Positions 1-11,716 of a stretch of DNA of 64,000 nucleotides are shown here, piece after piece. The position numbers were made by a program, and so were the translations under genes. The DNA comes from Prostheceraeus crozeri (Eukaryota; Platyhelminthes; Polycladida; Euryleptidae): NCBI GenBank assembly GCA_907163375.1, contig CAJQUW010007748.1, positions 1 to 64,000 on the forward strand, written 5' to 3'. Position 1 is the first letter of the stretch. Every line of letters begins with the position of its first letter. The notes under the pieces were generated by a model. It worked only from the letters and a program-made list of their open reading frames with translations, searched no databases and was not told the origin of the DNA.

Positions 1-1598
1 AGACAGTTATGCACGTCAATCATAAGCGAGGGAAAAAGTATCGATACTATTCCAGTGGTTTTTTGAGAAAGTTCGATACTATTCTCAATTCCATGGTTGA
101 TTTGGATACTTGGGTATAAGTTGATGACGTTCCAGTGAGAATAAATGTTGCTATTAGGGATTACTAACAATATTCAAAGTTTTCAGTTGTTCGATCAGGG
201 AGATGGAATTTTTAATATTTGTGTGTACAAATTGGATTAGCTGACTTAGTATTCTGGTGACTAGCCAGTCAATTTTTTGCAGGTAGGGGTATCAATGCTC
301 GATGCAATGGGTCTAAGGGGGGTAATGATTTTCTTCATCTTTATCTTTGTGGTCCTTTATTTTAACATAGAAAGAGGCCGGGTGACTTCCTGAGGCTAAT
401 AATTTTTCGAAGTCAGATTTTTGAAAATATGACTACATGTATTGCGAATGATAGCATTCGCTTGATTCTCAATTTTAGTAACGTTGTTGGAGTCTATCTT
501 ACAATAATTAGTTACATCCTTTAGGATATTTTCTGTGCGTTCAGATAGAGTGCGGAGTTTACTACGACAAATCTGTTAGTTTTGTCAGAGGAACAGGCTT
601 CGATAGCATTATCAGACAGAAAGTGTTTAGTATTGCGAATCATTTCAGTATCGTTTTTGAATTGCGCATCCCGTTTTAAGAGTTTGGTCTCTGTTTTTAT
701 GATTTCGAGGGCCCTATCCTTGAAAAATTGCAGCTTATTTTCCTTTTCAGTGCTCATTTTTGGCGGTAGAGAAACTGTGTTTTTAGAAAAAGGAATAATG
801 CATTGTTTTCAGCAGAATTACTGCTTAGTTTTTCATTCCAACGTAAATTATATTTAACTCTATCTAGCTGTTTCTCAACGTTCGTGAGGAAAATTTTTAT
901 TTAGTAAGTTCGGTGGAGATCTGTAAATTAGGTCCTTTAGCCAAACAGGTCAGGACCGTGGACGATAGCGTCAACTCAGTTTCATTGCTGGCATTATTCA
1001 ACAATGCATCAAAAACGAACTCGTGGTCACCCGTGTCAACTGTGGACGGAACTTGTACAGAGCAGAGAAAATTGTCAGATATGTTCAAATGGGAAAGCTG
1101 GACGATTTTCCATTTGGTAATCATCGACTTCTCCAGGATAATTTCTGTTGGTGATGGACTTCCATTTCTTGGCATGTCGCTCGTAGATTATCCGTTGTTC
1201 CTTCATCTGTGTTTTCTCATTTGTTCGAGGAGTTCTTGGACGTCTGCTTCTTTCCACGTTCTTGTGACATGGAGGTAATTGTATCCTCTTTCTTGGTTGA
1301 CTTTCTTCTCCTTTTCGATTAGCTGCTTCTTAAAAGTGAGTAGAAGTTCCATTTGTAGTGAATTTGACTTTCTTTTGATTGCATTAGTCATCGGCAGGTC
1401 TTCAGGTATATTGATGATGTGCCTTACAAAGTAAGGAATGACTTTGTGGTTAATACATTGGTCCACGAATTGCTGGTGACAGCGTGTTCTGATGTAGGTG
1501 AGATGTTGGTTCAGGTACAGTCTTCCTGCTTCACGTGAGGCTGTAGTAGCATCGACGGTAGAGATCCAGTTGATGGTCATGTACAGGAGGTTGTTCAT
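1..1598 (-). mobile_element. Penelope-like element, copy A (5' part)
   Basis: Read on the minus strand from 1598 leftwards, this holds the N-terminal region (starting MNNLLYMTINW), a linker with the PLE-type motif LAKGPNLQISTELTK near 900-945, and then the start of the reverse transcriptase (MSTEKENKLQFF from 757). The RT carries on past the window start, so the GIY-YIG endonuclease end is not seen. The segment 1-757 is the reverse complement of 1748-2500 in copy B, with few differences, so the two copies are the same family and recent. The coding frame is interrupted in several places. PLEs are retroelements with an RT related to telomerase and a C-terminal GIY-YIG endonuclease. The family call rests on the matching downstream domains in copy B. 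Confidence 0.85.
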
Positions 1599-1697
1599 TA
1601 TGACAGGGAAAATCCAATATTCTCTCCTTCGATTTATTGACCGGTTTTTTTTTTTAATATAAAATGATGTTTTAAAAACAGCCGGCGCTTCGTGCCG
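1599..1697 (-). repeat. PLE terminal (pLTR-like) segment, inverted copy
   Basis: This stretch is the reverse complement of 3696-3790. It contains a short hairpin (ggcgcttcgtgcc), a poly-T/A tract, and the leader just before the N-terminal reading frame. The 3' tail of a PLE unit is therefore joined directly to the 5' start of the next unit, here in minus orientation. This is the pseudo-LTR arrangement known for PLEs. I looked for a hammerhead core (CTGANGA with GAAA) and saw none in this segment. Confidence 0.8.
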
Positions 1698-1699
1698 AA

Positions 1700-3715
1700 C
1701 AAATGCATTATTCCTTTTTCTAAAAACACAGTTTCTCTACCGCCAAAAATGAGCACTGAAAAGGAAAATAAGCTGCAATTTTTCAAGGATAGGGCCCTCG
1801 AAATCATAAAAACAGAGACCAAACTCTTAAAACGGGATGCGCAATTCAAAAACGATACTGAAATGATTCGCAATACTAAACACTTTCTGTCTGATAATGC
1901 TATCGAAGCCTGTTCCTCTGACAAAACTAACAGATTTGTCGTAGTAAACTCCGCATCTCTATCTGAACGCACAGAAAATATCCTAAAGGATGTAACTAAT
2001 TATTGTAAGATAGACTCCAACAACGTTACTAAAATTGAGAATCAAGCGAATGCTATCATTCGCAATACATGTAGTCATATTTTTCAAAAATCTGACTTCG
2101 AAAAATTATTAGCCTCAGGAAGTCACCCGGCCTCTTTCTATGTTAAAATAAAGGACCACAAAGATAAAGATGAAGAAAATCATTACCCCCTTAGACCCAT
2201 TGCATCGAGCATTGATACCCCTACCTGCAAAATGACTGGCTAGTCACCAGAATACTAAGTCAGCTAATCCAATTTGTACACACAAATATTAAAAATTCCA
2301 TCTCCTGATCGAACAACTGAAAACTTTGAATATTGTTAGTAATCTAATAGCACATGTTATCTCACTGGACGTCATCAACTTATACCCAAGTATCCAAATC
2401 AACCATGGAATTGAGATAGTATCGAACTTTCTCAAAAACCAACTGGAATAGTATCGATACTTTTTCCCTCGCTTATGATGACGTGCATAACTGTCTAAAA
2501 TTCGTTTGCTACAACTATTATATACAATACAATAACATAAGTCTACCGCCAAATTTAAAGGCTGCCCAATGGGGGCTCGATTCTCACCACCATTCGCGAT
2601 CATATACATGTACTGTATTGAACAAGAAGCCTTTGAAATCCTTGAGAAAAATTACAATATAACTCCCCAGTTTTTACGCGCGGTACATCGATGATATCAT
2701 CCTTGGCCTATAAATTATAATGATAGTGAAACTATAAATAGAATCACCGAAGTATTCAACTCCGTGTCCCAAGACATCAAATTCACTGTAGAAGTGCCCA
2801 ATAGTAAATCCCTGAATTACCTCGATGTCAGCATAGAGATCAATAATAATGAAATCGAATATGACTGGTATGTTAAATAACATGCACTCAGGCATATCCC
2901 TAAACAAGCAAAGCTGGGTACCACACCACATAAAAACTAATTACATAAGAAATAGTAAAACTAGCGTCACCAACAGATGCTCGGATCAAAAGAAAGCAGA
3001 TGAAGCTTTGTCAAAACTGAACGACAGGTTTAAGCAGAACGGTTTTTTCCAACCGTGATCTTTCCAAAACGAATAATAAAAATAAAAAACACGCTGATAA
3101 CAGCTACATCCCCTGCAAACTGAACTTTGTTAGTGATGCGTGTAATCGCAAATTAAATAAACTCATAAAACAATGCGACTTACCGATAAAACTCGTAAAC
3201 AAACCAGGCCCTACTTTAAAAACTGCAGTTAATAGTAGAAAAAGGAATAATAAACATATGCAATGCCATATTTGCTCATTGCTACCCGATAACCGGTCTT
3301 GTTCTGACCGGTATGTAGTTTATAAAATGACCTGTAAGATTTGCAACGATTTCTACATTGGCCAGACTAACCGACCTTTCTGGAAACGCTACAATGAACA
3401 CAAGAGAGACCTAATAAATAAGAACAATAAGAATGCCCTATACGAACATAATGAAAAAGTTCATAACTGTGATGACGTCACCATTTCAAACTACGCAGTT
3501 GATATCATCGACACTAGCCAGAACGCCGTAGATTGCAGATTGACCGAAGCTCGCCTGATTAAGTCTCTACGCCCAAGCATCAACCGAAAACACGAGCTCC
3601 CAAATTTCTGAACACTTTTATAAGAACTCAGCTTTATTGCGGCATATTTAACCTGGGGCATCGAAACTATATTTTATCTAAGCCCTTCAGAAGTGTCTGC
3701 GGCACGAAGCGCCGG
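1700..3715 (+). mobile_element. Penelope-like element, copy B (5'-truncated)
   Basis: Plus-strand PLE starting inside the coding region just before MSTEKENKLQFF; the N-terminal third seen in copy A is missing. The RT part includes YPLRPIASSIDTPTCKM at about 2180-2235 and a catalytic YIDD at 2684-2695. The C-terminal reading frame 3258-3611 (117 aa) is a GIY-YIG endonuclease: a Cys pair (QCHICSLL), VYKMTCKICNDFYIGQT, then RPFWKRYNEHKR. The 3' tail ends in the hairpin and A-rich tract at 3696-3765. RT and endonuclease lie in different frames, so the copy is broken in a few places. It sits head to head with copy A, a common PLE arrangement of a 5'-truncated inverted partner. Confidence 0.88.
3258..3611 (+). 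CDS. GIY-YIG endonuclease domain of PLE copy B
   Basis: A 117-residue open frame covering the C-terminal endonuclease domain of the PLE polyprotein, which nicks target DNA to prime reverse transcription. Visible parts: CHIC near the start (metal-binding pair typical of animal PLEs), YKMTCKICNDFYIGQT as the GIY-YIG core, R..NEHKRDL as the downstream helix, and LTEARLIKSLRPSINRKHEL at the end with the conserved Glu. The methionine at 3258 is only the first in-frame codon of this segment and is not a real translation start. Confidence 0.8.
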   Translation: MQCHICSLLPDNRSCSDRYVVYKMTCKICNDFYIGQTNRPFWKRYNEHKRDLINKNNKNALYEHNEKVHNCDDVTISNYAVDIIDTSQNAVDCRLTEARLIKSLRPSINRKHELPNF

Positions 3716-3836
3716 CTGTTTTTAAAACATCATTTTATATTAAAAAAAAAAAAAAACCGGTCAATAAATCGAAGGAGAGAATATTGGATTTTCCCTGTCA
3801 TAATGAACAACCTCCTGTACATGACCATCAACTGGT
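3716..3836 (+). repeat. Start of a further PLE unit joined to the tail of copy B
   Basis: After the copy B tail the sequence runs through the poly-A tract and leader into MNNLLYMTINW, the same N-terminus as copy A, then stops matching at about 3836. It is the plus-oriented counterpart of 1569-1690. The unit is cut off after about a dozen codons. Confidence 0.75.
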
Positions 3837-4461
3837 TCTGCATTTTCTTGTCTGATAGAAATCTATAGAAACACACATGATGGATATTGCTATCACTTAT
3901 TATTGCACTTAGAAAACTCTATGGAGACACAACACTGACCCTTGGTGGTGGTCGAATATGGACCAACAATGAGCCTGTGACTTTTACTTTCGACGCGTAG
4001 TCTCAAAGGTATATGTCGACGCCTGGCGGCAACCTCTACTCTCAATGTACCAAGTAGCGAATGATTCCATCTTCATGAGGCCCGTCATCATTGACTCTAT
4101 TTTCAAGTGCTTTGCGCAGACGAAACTACTTGACAAATAAGTAGTATTCTGCTTAACTCAGGAGAAGACTAGAGTTAAGATTAAGACGAAGTCAAAAATT
4201 CGAAGAACTGTGAAGCTTGAGAAACATCAAAACGTGGTATACTTAGTAAAACGTAATATTCCTTAAGCGGCATTTTGATGGAATTTTAAATTGATTATGA
4301 TTTATGTTGCAAGCCTTGCTGCTGATTGTTGAATAAAATATTTGATTGAATTACTTTATTTTGTTAGTTTTTAAAACAATATGTCTGAGTTATGACTCCA
4401 TTCTCAAGTTATAAAAGGATAGAAAAGACTAAGCTATCTAAATACAAAAAGGATACAAAAT
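3837..4461. other. No gene recognised
   Basis: AT-rich DNA between two PLE remnants. No reading frame, RNA gene or repeat end could be supported. Confidence 0.5.
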
Positions 4462-5048
4462 TTGAAATACTATGTACACAGGAAGCAGAAAATCAGAGTA
4501 CGAAAATCTGATAGCTCATCTTTATTGTTGACAGATGGCTTCAAAATCTTGATTTACATAGCCTCACGGAATCTAAGGTCTATTATATCTCCATCATGGT
4601 CTATAATTGACACTGATATTTGTTTGTCATTGGTTTGGCATATCTTGAGATGTTTAAACATTGATGAGTCTTTTGATTTGAGATGTTCAGTGATTCTGGT
4701 ATGCAGTATTCTTATTGTACTTCCGACGTAGCGTTCTTTCCATTTGTTACATTTTATTTCGTATACCACCATTTCTTTGAGACATATTAATTTTTCAGGA
4801 TTCAGGCATGATTTCCAACTGCATGTTTGTTGTTTTTGCTGTTGTTTGTTCAGTGCATTTCTGAGAGTGACAGATTCGTGAGTTATTCTAACAGGAAGCT
4901 TGAACTCCTGAAATATTGCATTGATTTTGTTGTTGATGTTATCCGAGATGTAAAGGTTCTTGTAGGATGAATATTCTACGGATTCATTGCGTTCTTGTCT
5001 GATATTATTTCTTGTCACATATTTGAGATCTTTCTTTCGGATAGTCAT
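4462..5048 (-). mobile_element. PLE remnant with GIY-YIG endonuclease, second family
   Basis: The minus strand encodes about 164 aa from 5048: a region ISDNINNKINAIFQEFKLPV, a Cys-containing stretch (CSWKSC), then VVYEIKCNKWKERYVGSTIR and RITEHLKSKDSSMFKHL, the GIY-YIG core and following helix. The homology carries on past a stop at about 4554 as IKILKPSVNNKDELSDF. The GIY-YIG type (YVGSTIR..H.R..EH) differs from copies A/B, so this is a different PLE family. The RT is absent. Confidence 0.8.
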
Positions 5049-5486
5049 TCGGAATGAATATCCGGAATCAGCAGCAAGGCTTACAACATAATCATAAAGT
5101 GGTATCCTTCATATAAGAAATACGAAAGCAAAAAAGCTACGATTTGCTGCCATAGTGTAATAATTGAGGTACTATGCGAGTTCGCCAAAACTTCAAGCTC
5201 AGATCCGGTCCGACACGGCGAAGCCCCAACTGATTACACCGCTGGTACTGCATTTGATGTAGGACCGGGATCGTTGGCGGAACTATGTTGGAATTCACAG
5301 TATTCCTCAAGTAAATTTGGTAAGGAAATCATGAGGTAGCACATGGATATCGCATGAATCTACGTATGAAAAAACAGCATAATGTCACTTTAGCATACAT
5401 AGGATAGAACGTCATGTCGTTTATTCGCACATCTTCAATATTTTCTTTCACATTTTGCATGCACAAAATTACCCTTGGCATAACGG
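5049..5486. other. No gene recognised
   Basis: Mixed-composition DNA between a PLE remnant and a SINE. I see no supportable coding frame or terminal repeats. Confidence 0.45.
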
Positions 5487-5690
5487 ACATAAAGTGCTTG
5501 GTCTAACGATCTTTCGGTGCAGAGGTCGAGGCCCCGAAAGTGTCATTGGCAGTCGTCAGGAAAGGCATCCGGACTAAAAGATCACAACGCTCCAGATTAG
5601 AGTCTGACTGTGTCAAAGCTTTACAAGCCCCCGTAAGGGGGAGTAAACCATCATGACGCTAAACCATCATCATCATCATCTTGAGTGTAT
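5487..5690 (+). mobile_element. tRNA-derived SINE, copy 1 (5' part decayed)
   Basis: Aligns along its length with 41710-41890: CTTGG.CTA.CGATCT, CAGAGGTCGA, GAAAGTGTCATTGG, GGCATCCGGACTA, CACAACGCTCC and GTCTGACT are shared in order. The A box is not recognisable here and the B box is changed (aggtcgaggcc). It ends in CCATCATCATCATCATC. SINEs of this type depend on a LINE for movement and are copied from pol III transcripts. Confidence 0.78.
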
Positions 5691-6688
5691 ACTATAGCGG
5701 GATTATACTTCAGGCCTAATTGTCGTATTCTAAACGTTAAGAAAAGCAACGCTGAATTAGATCACTCGAGACATGGAATGTAGCGGTAGGCAAATTTATC
5801 GACTGATGACAGTTTTTGCCAAGAGCATAAATCAGAGAGCCAAGTGAGAGCATGTATTCATAGTTTGCTTTGTTGAGATTCATTTCAATCGCCAAGAAGA
5901 AAATGCATGTATACTTATCTGTATTGCTGCACCTGTTTGAGCAATTACCCTCTTATGGAAATTGTCTTCACTTATAGTAATTTTTGGATTTGATCAGCAA
6001 TTTACTAAATTAAGGAAATGCGTTAAATAGGCGTAAGTTGTCGTAGCATTGCATTGCATTATAAAGCAACTTAAGTAATTTTAGACTGCAATTTCAGAGT
6101 GTCTAACGAGAGCAGCCAAAATTTACTATAATGACTGTAATGTTTCGGTGTTTGTTCACAAAGGTGGGTAAATAGGCCTTCCCTTCTTGTTGAGTCAGCT
6201 GTCTTATCTAACAAAGCAACTGGTGCAATATGCAAGTTTCTTCAGAAAAGAAATTCTTTGCGCTGTGCGTCAGTATCGGTGGATGTCTCCTATAACTCCC
6301 TTCCCCAGCTTAACGGCAGCTTAACGGCAATCAATTCACAAGGAAAGGTTTATTCCTGATGAATGTGGATTCATTCAAAGCTAAATAGTGTGCTACTATC
6401 ATTAACGTAAACATATTCATTCACAAGACCGAAACGCTGGCAATACTTTAAATTGGAGTATAAAAGTATGACTAAAATATTTTTAAAATCAACCATGATG
6501 CTCAGTTTAAAACATATTTAGAAATACATGTACAATTTTGAAAACTTTCAGCAAAGTCAGCGATTACATTCCACCTAGCTCCCTTCAAATCACCAGGAGT
6601 GGAGAATTTAGCTCCAAATGCAGACACACTGACATTTTACTGATAAATTCGGTGTTGAATCATGGTTGAAATGCGCCGAGCTGCTTAT
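5691..6688. other. No gene recognised
   Basis: AT-rich DNA up to the hAT-1 target duplication. Nothing supportable was seen on either strand. Confidence 0.5.
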
Positions 6689-7755
6689 GATGCAAACAGT
6701 GGTGTGATTACGGATTTTCAGATTTTTCGCGCCGGAAGAATTTTTTCGCGCCATGATTAGTTGTTTTAAGAAATCGTTAGACGCTTTGTAGTATCTTTGT
6801 TATAGTGAAGAGGGGCAAGTCAATGATACCGTAAATAGTCATGTACCGTAAAATTTCATGTACCGTAAATAGTCAAATAGTTCAATAGGCCCAAAATATG
6901 ATGAATACACGTAGTCACGGATATCTGACTGTCTTATCTTTGTATTGAGAACAGTGAAAAACTATTCTAACATTATCATAAACTATCACGATCACATTCA
7001 AAATTATAACCTTAATCCAAATGCTTTTCAAAACAGCTATCTTATACTCATTATGATATTGCTCTATTGAAATGCTTAATTTCAATGCAATTATGATAGA
7101 TACTATGAATTATAACGCTTTATTTCTAAAATATCGACAACCATGCTTATGATTATTACAGTTATGCTAATTTGAATATAAGTATAGACCTTCCTATTTT
7201 TCAAAACCCTTTTAGTATTCACCCATCACATCAATTTTTTTAAAAATACATGTATTTATAAAAAATCTATTTTTTGCACAAGACAATACAACATCTTATA
7301 CCCTGATGCATAAGAACCACTACATCAACAAATTCATTACCTTCAATAAAATGAAGAAATAAAAATGTCTAACTGTATACTCGTCTATCTCAAGCAACTT
7401 CAAATGATCTAATAAAAAACAATCAAGATATTATTTCATAACAATGACAACTTTTGGAAAAAAATGACAGAACAATGATAACTTCAAGAATATAAAACGT
7501 ACCGGTATCTAACAATTGTACATCAAGGTAAACTTTCTTGCACCAGAAACAATAAATATCATTTACCGTTCAAATTAGATTAATAACAAACAGGATCACT
7601 CAAATACTAATGCGCATTTGAATTCTACGTGAAATTGTACGATTGTACGCATTAACAAAGATATCAGTAAATGATTTTTTAAGGTTCGACTATTTTACAA
7701 AACTTTCTGGACTTAGTGACTCGCATAAATATCCTAGTACGAAGATACATGGAGT

Positions 7756-9654
7756 TTAATCGGATGAAAAGCGGAAATGTTTATTATTAAAACTCGTGGG
7801 TAAGTCTTTGACTGTAGCTAGTTCTACCGCCTTCCGTTTTATAACAGTTTGTGTTATCTTTTCGCTTTGCCTTTGTCTCTTTTCGATTATCTTTTCCTTT
7901 TCTCGACGAAGTTCCTCGATTTCCTTATTGTTTTTGTCCTTCAATTTAAGTGTTTCTTGGAACATTCGCTCAGCATCTTCTTGCACTTGGACTTTCTTTT
8001 TTATCTCTTCTTCTTTTTTCTCTATCTCTGATGAAAGATTAGCCATCCTCTTACTGGCTTTCTTTTCCGCTTCCACCTCCACGAAGAGTTGTTTCTCTAG
8101 CTGAAGTCGTTTCTGGTTTTCAGAGGCATCCATTTCCTCCTGTAGTCTTCGTCGATAAGTCGCACAGGCACTATTACAGAGCTCTATCAAATTGCACGAT
8201 ATCGGCATGTTGCTTACAGTCCAACCTTTCGCCTGAAAACACGACTTCGTCACTACTAATGATTTGACCGTGTTTGCCGCAAGAGAATTTCTTTTTTTCG
8301 TGACGGTGTTGTTGAGGATGCTGAATACCCGTTCAACTTCAGCATTGCCGTGAGGAAGGACAAGAACAGCTTTTACAAGACGCATCAACAGTGGCCGTTT
8401 CACACTTTTATCAACATTTTCCCAGTACTCCACCAGATCTGTTATCGAAGTCGATGTTTCAGCTTGGTGCAGCCTCGCCTCAACGATAAGCGAATCTATT
8501 TCATTTTCAGATATCACTCCGGGTAGATGCCGCGCCAGCTTTGATATCCAACGTTCGAAACGTGAATCCTTTTGGAGTGGTGGATTGATAATTTGACATG
8601 ATCGAAGAATTTTATTTTTCAGTGGCAAATATTGTATCAATTTTTCAGTACCAACCTTGAAAAAAGCTTTGACTGAATCCAAACATATCACCATCTCATA
8701 TGGAGTCATATCTGCAAATGCGCGTCTCGCTCGTTCACCCATAGCAATTTGAAAGGGATGCAACCAAATTGAATTATTATCAACATCCACTTTCCACACT
8801 TTTGAAGGAATTTTATCTGACTGAATAAATCGAACAAGCCAACGTTTTAACAGATATGTTGTTTCAGAAAACAGAAGATGGACATGACAGCCGCTACGTT
8901 GGAACAATAACTCAAAATCATGCAGAGGCTGTAAAACTTCAGCAAGAAACAACAAGAAAAAATACACTTTTGGGTCGCTTTAATTCTGCTTAATAGACGC
9001 AAAATTTGCACCGTGTTCTTTCGTTTCAGAGAAATACTGAAGTAGAGGCTCATAAAGTCGTAATACCCGTTCAACAACTGGCAAAATTTGCAACCAGCGT
9101 GTTTCGACTGGTCGAAGAAAAAAGAGTTTTTTCATATCATGAAATTCTGATGCAATTTGATGAAGCCGGTCTCGTTCATTGGGAGAAAATTTAAAGTGAC
9201 AATAAATGTTTCTCACTAATGCTTCCACATTTGCAGTAAGTTCTGCAGCATCCCAAGCGTGTCGAGCAGCATTGTGGACTTGATGAAGAGTACAACCGCC
9301 GAAATCTATTGTGTTCGTAAACTCTTTCTGCAACCGTACGAGGAGACGACTTTTTGCCCCTCTCATAGCATTGCAATTATCTGTCATTATGGCAATACAT
9401 CGATTTTTCTCGAGTCCACATTCGGTTATCGATTCTAAAACAGCCATTGACATAGCTTCAGCCGATGTGGCGGTGATGGATGGTAAGTCTGTGCAGACAC
9501 AGTGAACGTCAAGACCTTTATTGGACAAATATCGCACAATTATACCAAGGAACTTATTGTTCTTGTTGGCTTCATCAATCTGGATGGAATACCGTTCACT
9601 TTCTTTGATTTCAGATAAGACTGCACTATATTTGATTTCAGATAAGCGTCCCAA
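7756..9654 (-). pseudogene. hAT-1 transposase, N-terminally truncated, one nonsense codon
   Basis: Two reading frames (9654-8980 and 8967-7756) lie in the same frame, separated by one TAA at 8980-8982, so about 630 residues are covered with a single break. Visible features: SERYSIQIDEANKNNKFLG with an RNase H-type catalytic Asp, AIMTDNCNAMRG with a second Asp region, GGCTLHQVHNAARHAW, the RW motif in RPVETRWLQILPVVERVL, and the C-terminal hAT dimerisation block LPHGNAEVERVFSILNN. After that comes an unusual Lys/Glu-rich coiled-coil tail of about 110 residues. The expected N-terminal DNA-binding zinc finger is absent, so this copy could not work unaided even without the stop. Confidence 0.88.
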
Positions 9655-9665
9655 TCATGACCGCT

Positions 9666-9692
9666 TCACGACCCATAGTTTAAGAACCACTG
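9666..9692 (-). repeat. Foreign hAT-type terminal sequence inside hAT-1
   Basis: On the minus strand this reads CAGTGGTTCTTAAACTATGG followed by GTCGTGA, a form typical of other hAT/MITE ends and unlike the hAT-1 ends. No matching second end was found. It lies just upstream of the truncated transposase frame, where the N-terminal part should be. Confidence 0.5.
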
Positions 9693-9831
9693 ATATAATC
9701 CATGAGGTTCTTTAAAAATTATATATTTTCAAAATTTAGTTAGTGAATTTTCGCGCCACATGCCTCAAATTTTTCGCGCCAGACTGAAAAAAATCGCGAT
9801 TTCGCGCCGTAATCGCACCACTGGATGCAAA

Positions 9832-11011
9832 TAAGCAGAGAAGCAACAATTAATCGATATGAGAGCAGCAGACAACAATATTTTCCGAAATCATTACAGG
9901 GCAGCAAAACCCACTTGGATAGTGTATGCATCATTCATCATACTTGAGGTGACGTTCATGCTGTTTATCTGAACTGAATAAGCAAGGGAAACAAGTAATG
10001 TAACATCAATTGGTGACCACCGACTTTTTCAACAACATAGGCATACAGCTGGCGCGAATGTACGAAGTAGTTACAATTCAGTGATTTTGCTAAATTTCAT
10101 GCTCATTTATTTCCTCATCATTGAAAGAAACTATTTCTTCGAATTGATCTGGTTAATAGACTCAACTCATCTGTCGCTAGAAGTCTTAATATTTGAATGA
10201 TATTGGTGCTACCTAATTCAAGCTCTTACACATCGAGATATCTTCTAATTCAGTCCACTGGCAAAGTGTAAAAATCAAATGACAGGGAGAAATACCAAAA
10301 CTTTTTGAAAGCCAATTTTAGAAGAGAATAAATTATTTCGTAATGAACTTTGCTACGTAAGTTAATCATTATGCTCCATACTAATTGTATAACCAAAAAT
10401 TATTGATGGATTATTTAACGTTTCGTCAGGAGACTAAATTGAAAAAAAACGATAGTCATGCTACTTCTACCTTCCATATTGTAAAAGTAATTGAATCCAA
10501 GCCTCGTTTACTGATTAAACTTCCTCAGTAGAATAAGGTGGAAAGCATAGGAGGACTAAGGTGGAAAGCCTTCTTTTGAATTTGCTGCTTTTATGACAAG
10601 TGTGCATTATCAGTCATTCTTTCATTGGCTCGAATCTATCTACCTCAGTATAAAAGAACAGTGATTGATGTTGAGTTGATGGCGTATAAAATGCACAGTA
10701 TTTTCATAATCTTTCTCATTGATAAGTAACAGCTACACAACATGCACATGCATGAAACATGTATGCACATCTGCATCTTCATATATCACATGAACATTGT
10801 CTCTGCAAAAATGAATCTTTATAATGACAAGCGATTTCCTGATCCGCATTCTTGTCTACAACATGTATATGTGAACACTTGTACATAAACATGCAACAAG
10901 AACGTTCATTGAAAAGTGGAGCCTCAATGATGGGAATCGTGAGGCTGTCACATTATACACAATATATGGAATTTAAATCAATCGAACATAATAAAATTAC
11001 TAAGTCGTTAC
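9832..11011. other. No gene recognised
   Basis: Unassigned DNA between hAT-1 and a MITE. It holds ACATGTA-rich patches near 10740-10900 and no supportable frame. Confidence 0.45.
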
Positions 11012-11019
11012 CAAATTAT

Positions 11020-11424
11020 TAAGGGTGCACCGAACGTTCGGTTTGGCTGAACATGTTTGGCCGATCCCTGGTTTTCGTTATGGTTCGGTAGGTCGGCCGA
11101 ACTATCTGTCCGTAGGTGTTACAGTCTTCACTCTATCATTAGTATTACGTCATGCGTCACTTCATCATAGGCTTCGCGTTGTTAAGTATTGTAATCCAAC
11201 TGTGCGAACGTTTATAACATGAGAATGTATTTAGGACAGTAATTCGTAAGATAATAAGTATTTTTGCCCAAGGAATTTCAAAAGAAGATGACCGATGCAG
11301 TATTTCGAAACATTCAGAAGAAAATATCAATAGGTTCGGCCAGGTTCGGCCGAACTTTTTTTTGAGGTTCGGCAAATGTACTGGTTCGGCCGAACCGTAA
11401 AAATCGAGGTTCGGTGCACCTCTA
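11020..11424. mobile_element. hAT-type MITE (405 bp)
   Basis: The ends are TAAGGGTGCACCGAAC and, inverted at the right, TAGAGGTGCACCGAAC. Flanking 8-mers are caaattat (11012-11019) and caaataat (11425-11432), an 8-bp duplication with one change. GGTTCGGCCGAAC-like motifs repeat near both ends and are themselves palindromic. The interior has no transposase, so it is non-autonomous. The TAGRGGTGCACCG terminus is a common hAT form. Confidence 0.85.
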
Positions 11425-11716
11425 CAAATAATCAAACCAACACATCTGAAGTGAAAATGCGCTATTATGTAAGCCAGAATTTGCAAGCTTTATCAACTCC
11501 AAGATCAAGCTCTTCGGGGTCGCTCAAGAATTACGCAATCACTTTTTTCGAGGTTTTGAACACCCCTCACACCATAATGTTTCCCGCAATTGCCGTTGAA
11601 ACCCTCCTCCAATAAGCGATGCCGATTACGGTAGAATATTCAGCCGACTTAATGTAAGATGGTATAACATTGAAGGCAGAATATTCAGTCGGCTTCGGTG
11701 TTACACCGTCGCATAT

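Larger units (their letters stand above)
6697..9823 (-). mobile_element. hAT-1 DNA transposon (3.1 kb, 8-bp target duplication)
   Basis: Terminal inverted repeats are CAGTGGTGTGATTACGG at the left and its near-exact inverse at the right (CCGTAATCGCACCACTG). The flanks are a perfect 8-bp duplication, gatgcaaa, at 6689-6696 and 9824-9831. CAGTGGTG ends and 8-bp duplications are classic for hAT. TTTTCGCGCC-type motifs lie near both ends: two on the left and at least two on the right, all in the same orientation. The transposase runs on the minus strand (7756-9654). Only about 170 bp separate its first codon from the right end, so the usual N-terminal zinc finger region is missing. 6740-7750 is AT-rich 3' noncoding sequence. 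Confidence 0.93.

Noticed and set aside
582-857. Plus-strand frame opposite PLE copy A
   Set aside because: An antisense shadow of the RT coding region; the same shadow appears opposite copy B.
5635-5690. GCCCCCGTAAGGGGG hairpin as a terminator
   Set aside because: It is part of the SINE 3' body; bacterial-type terminators are not expected in this DNA.
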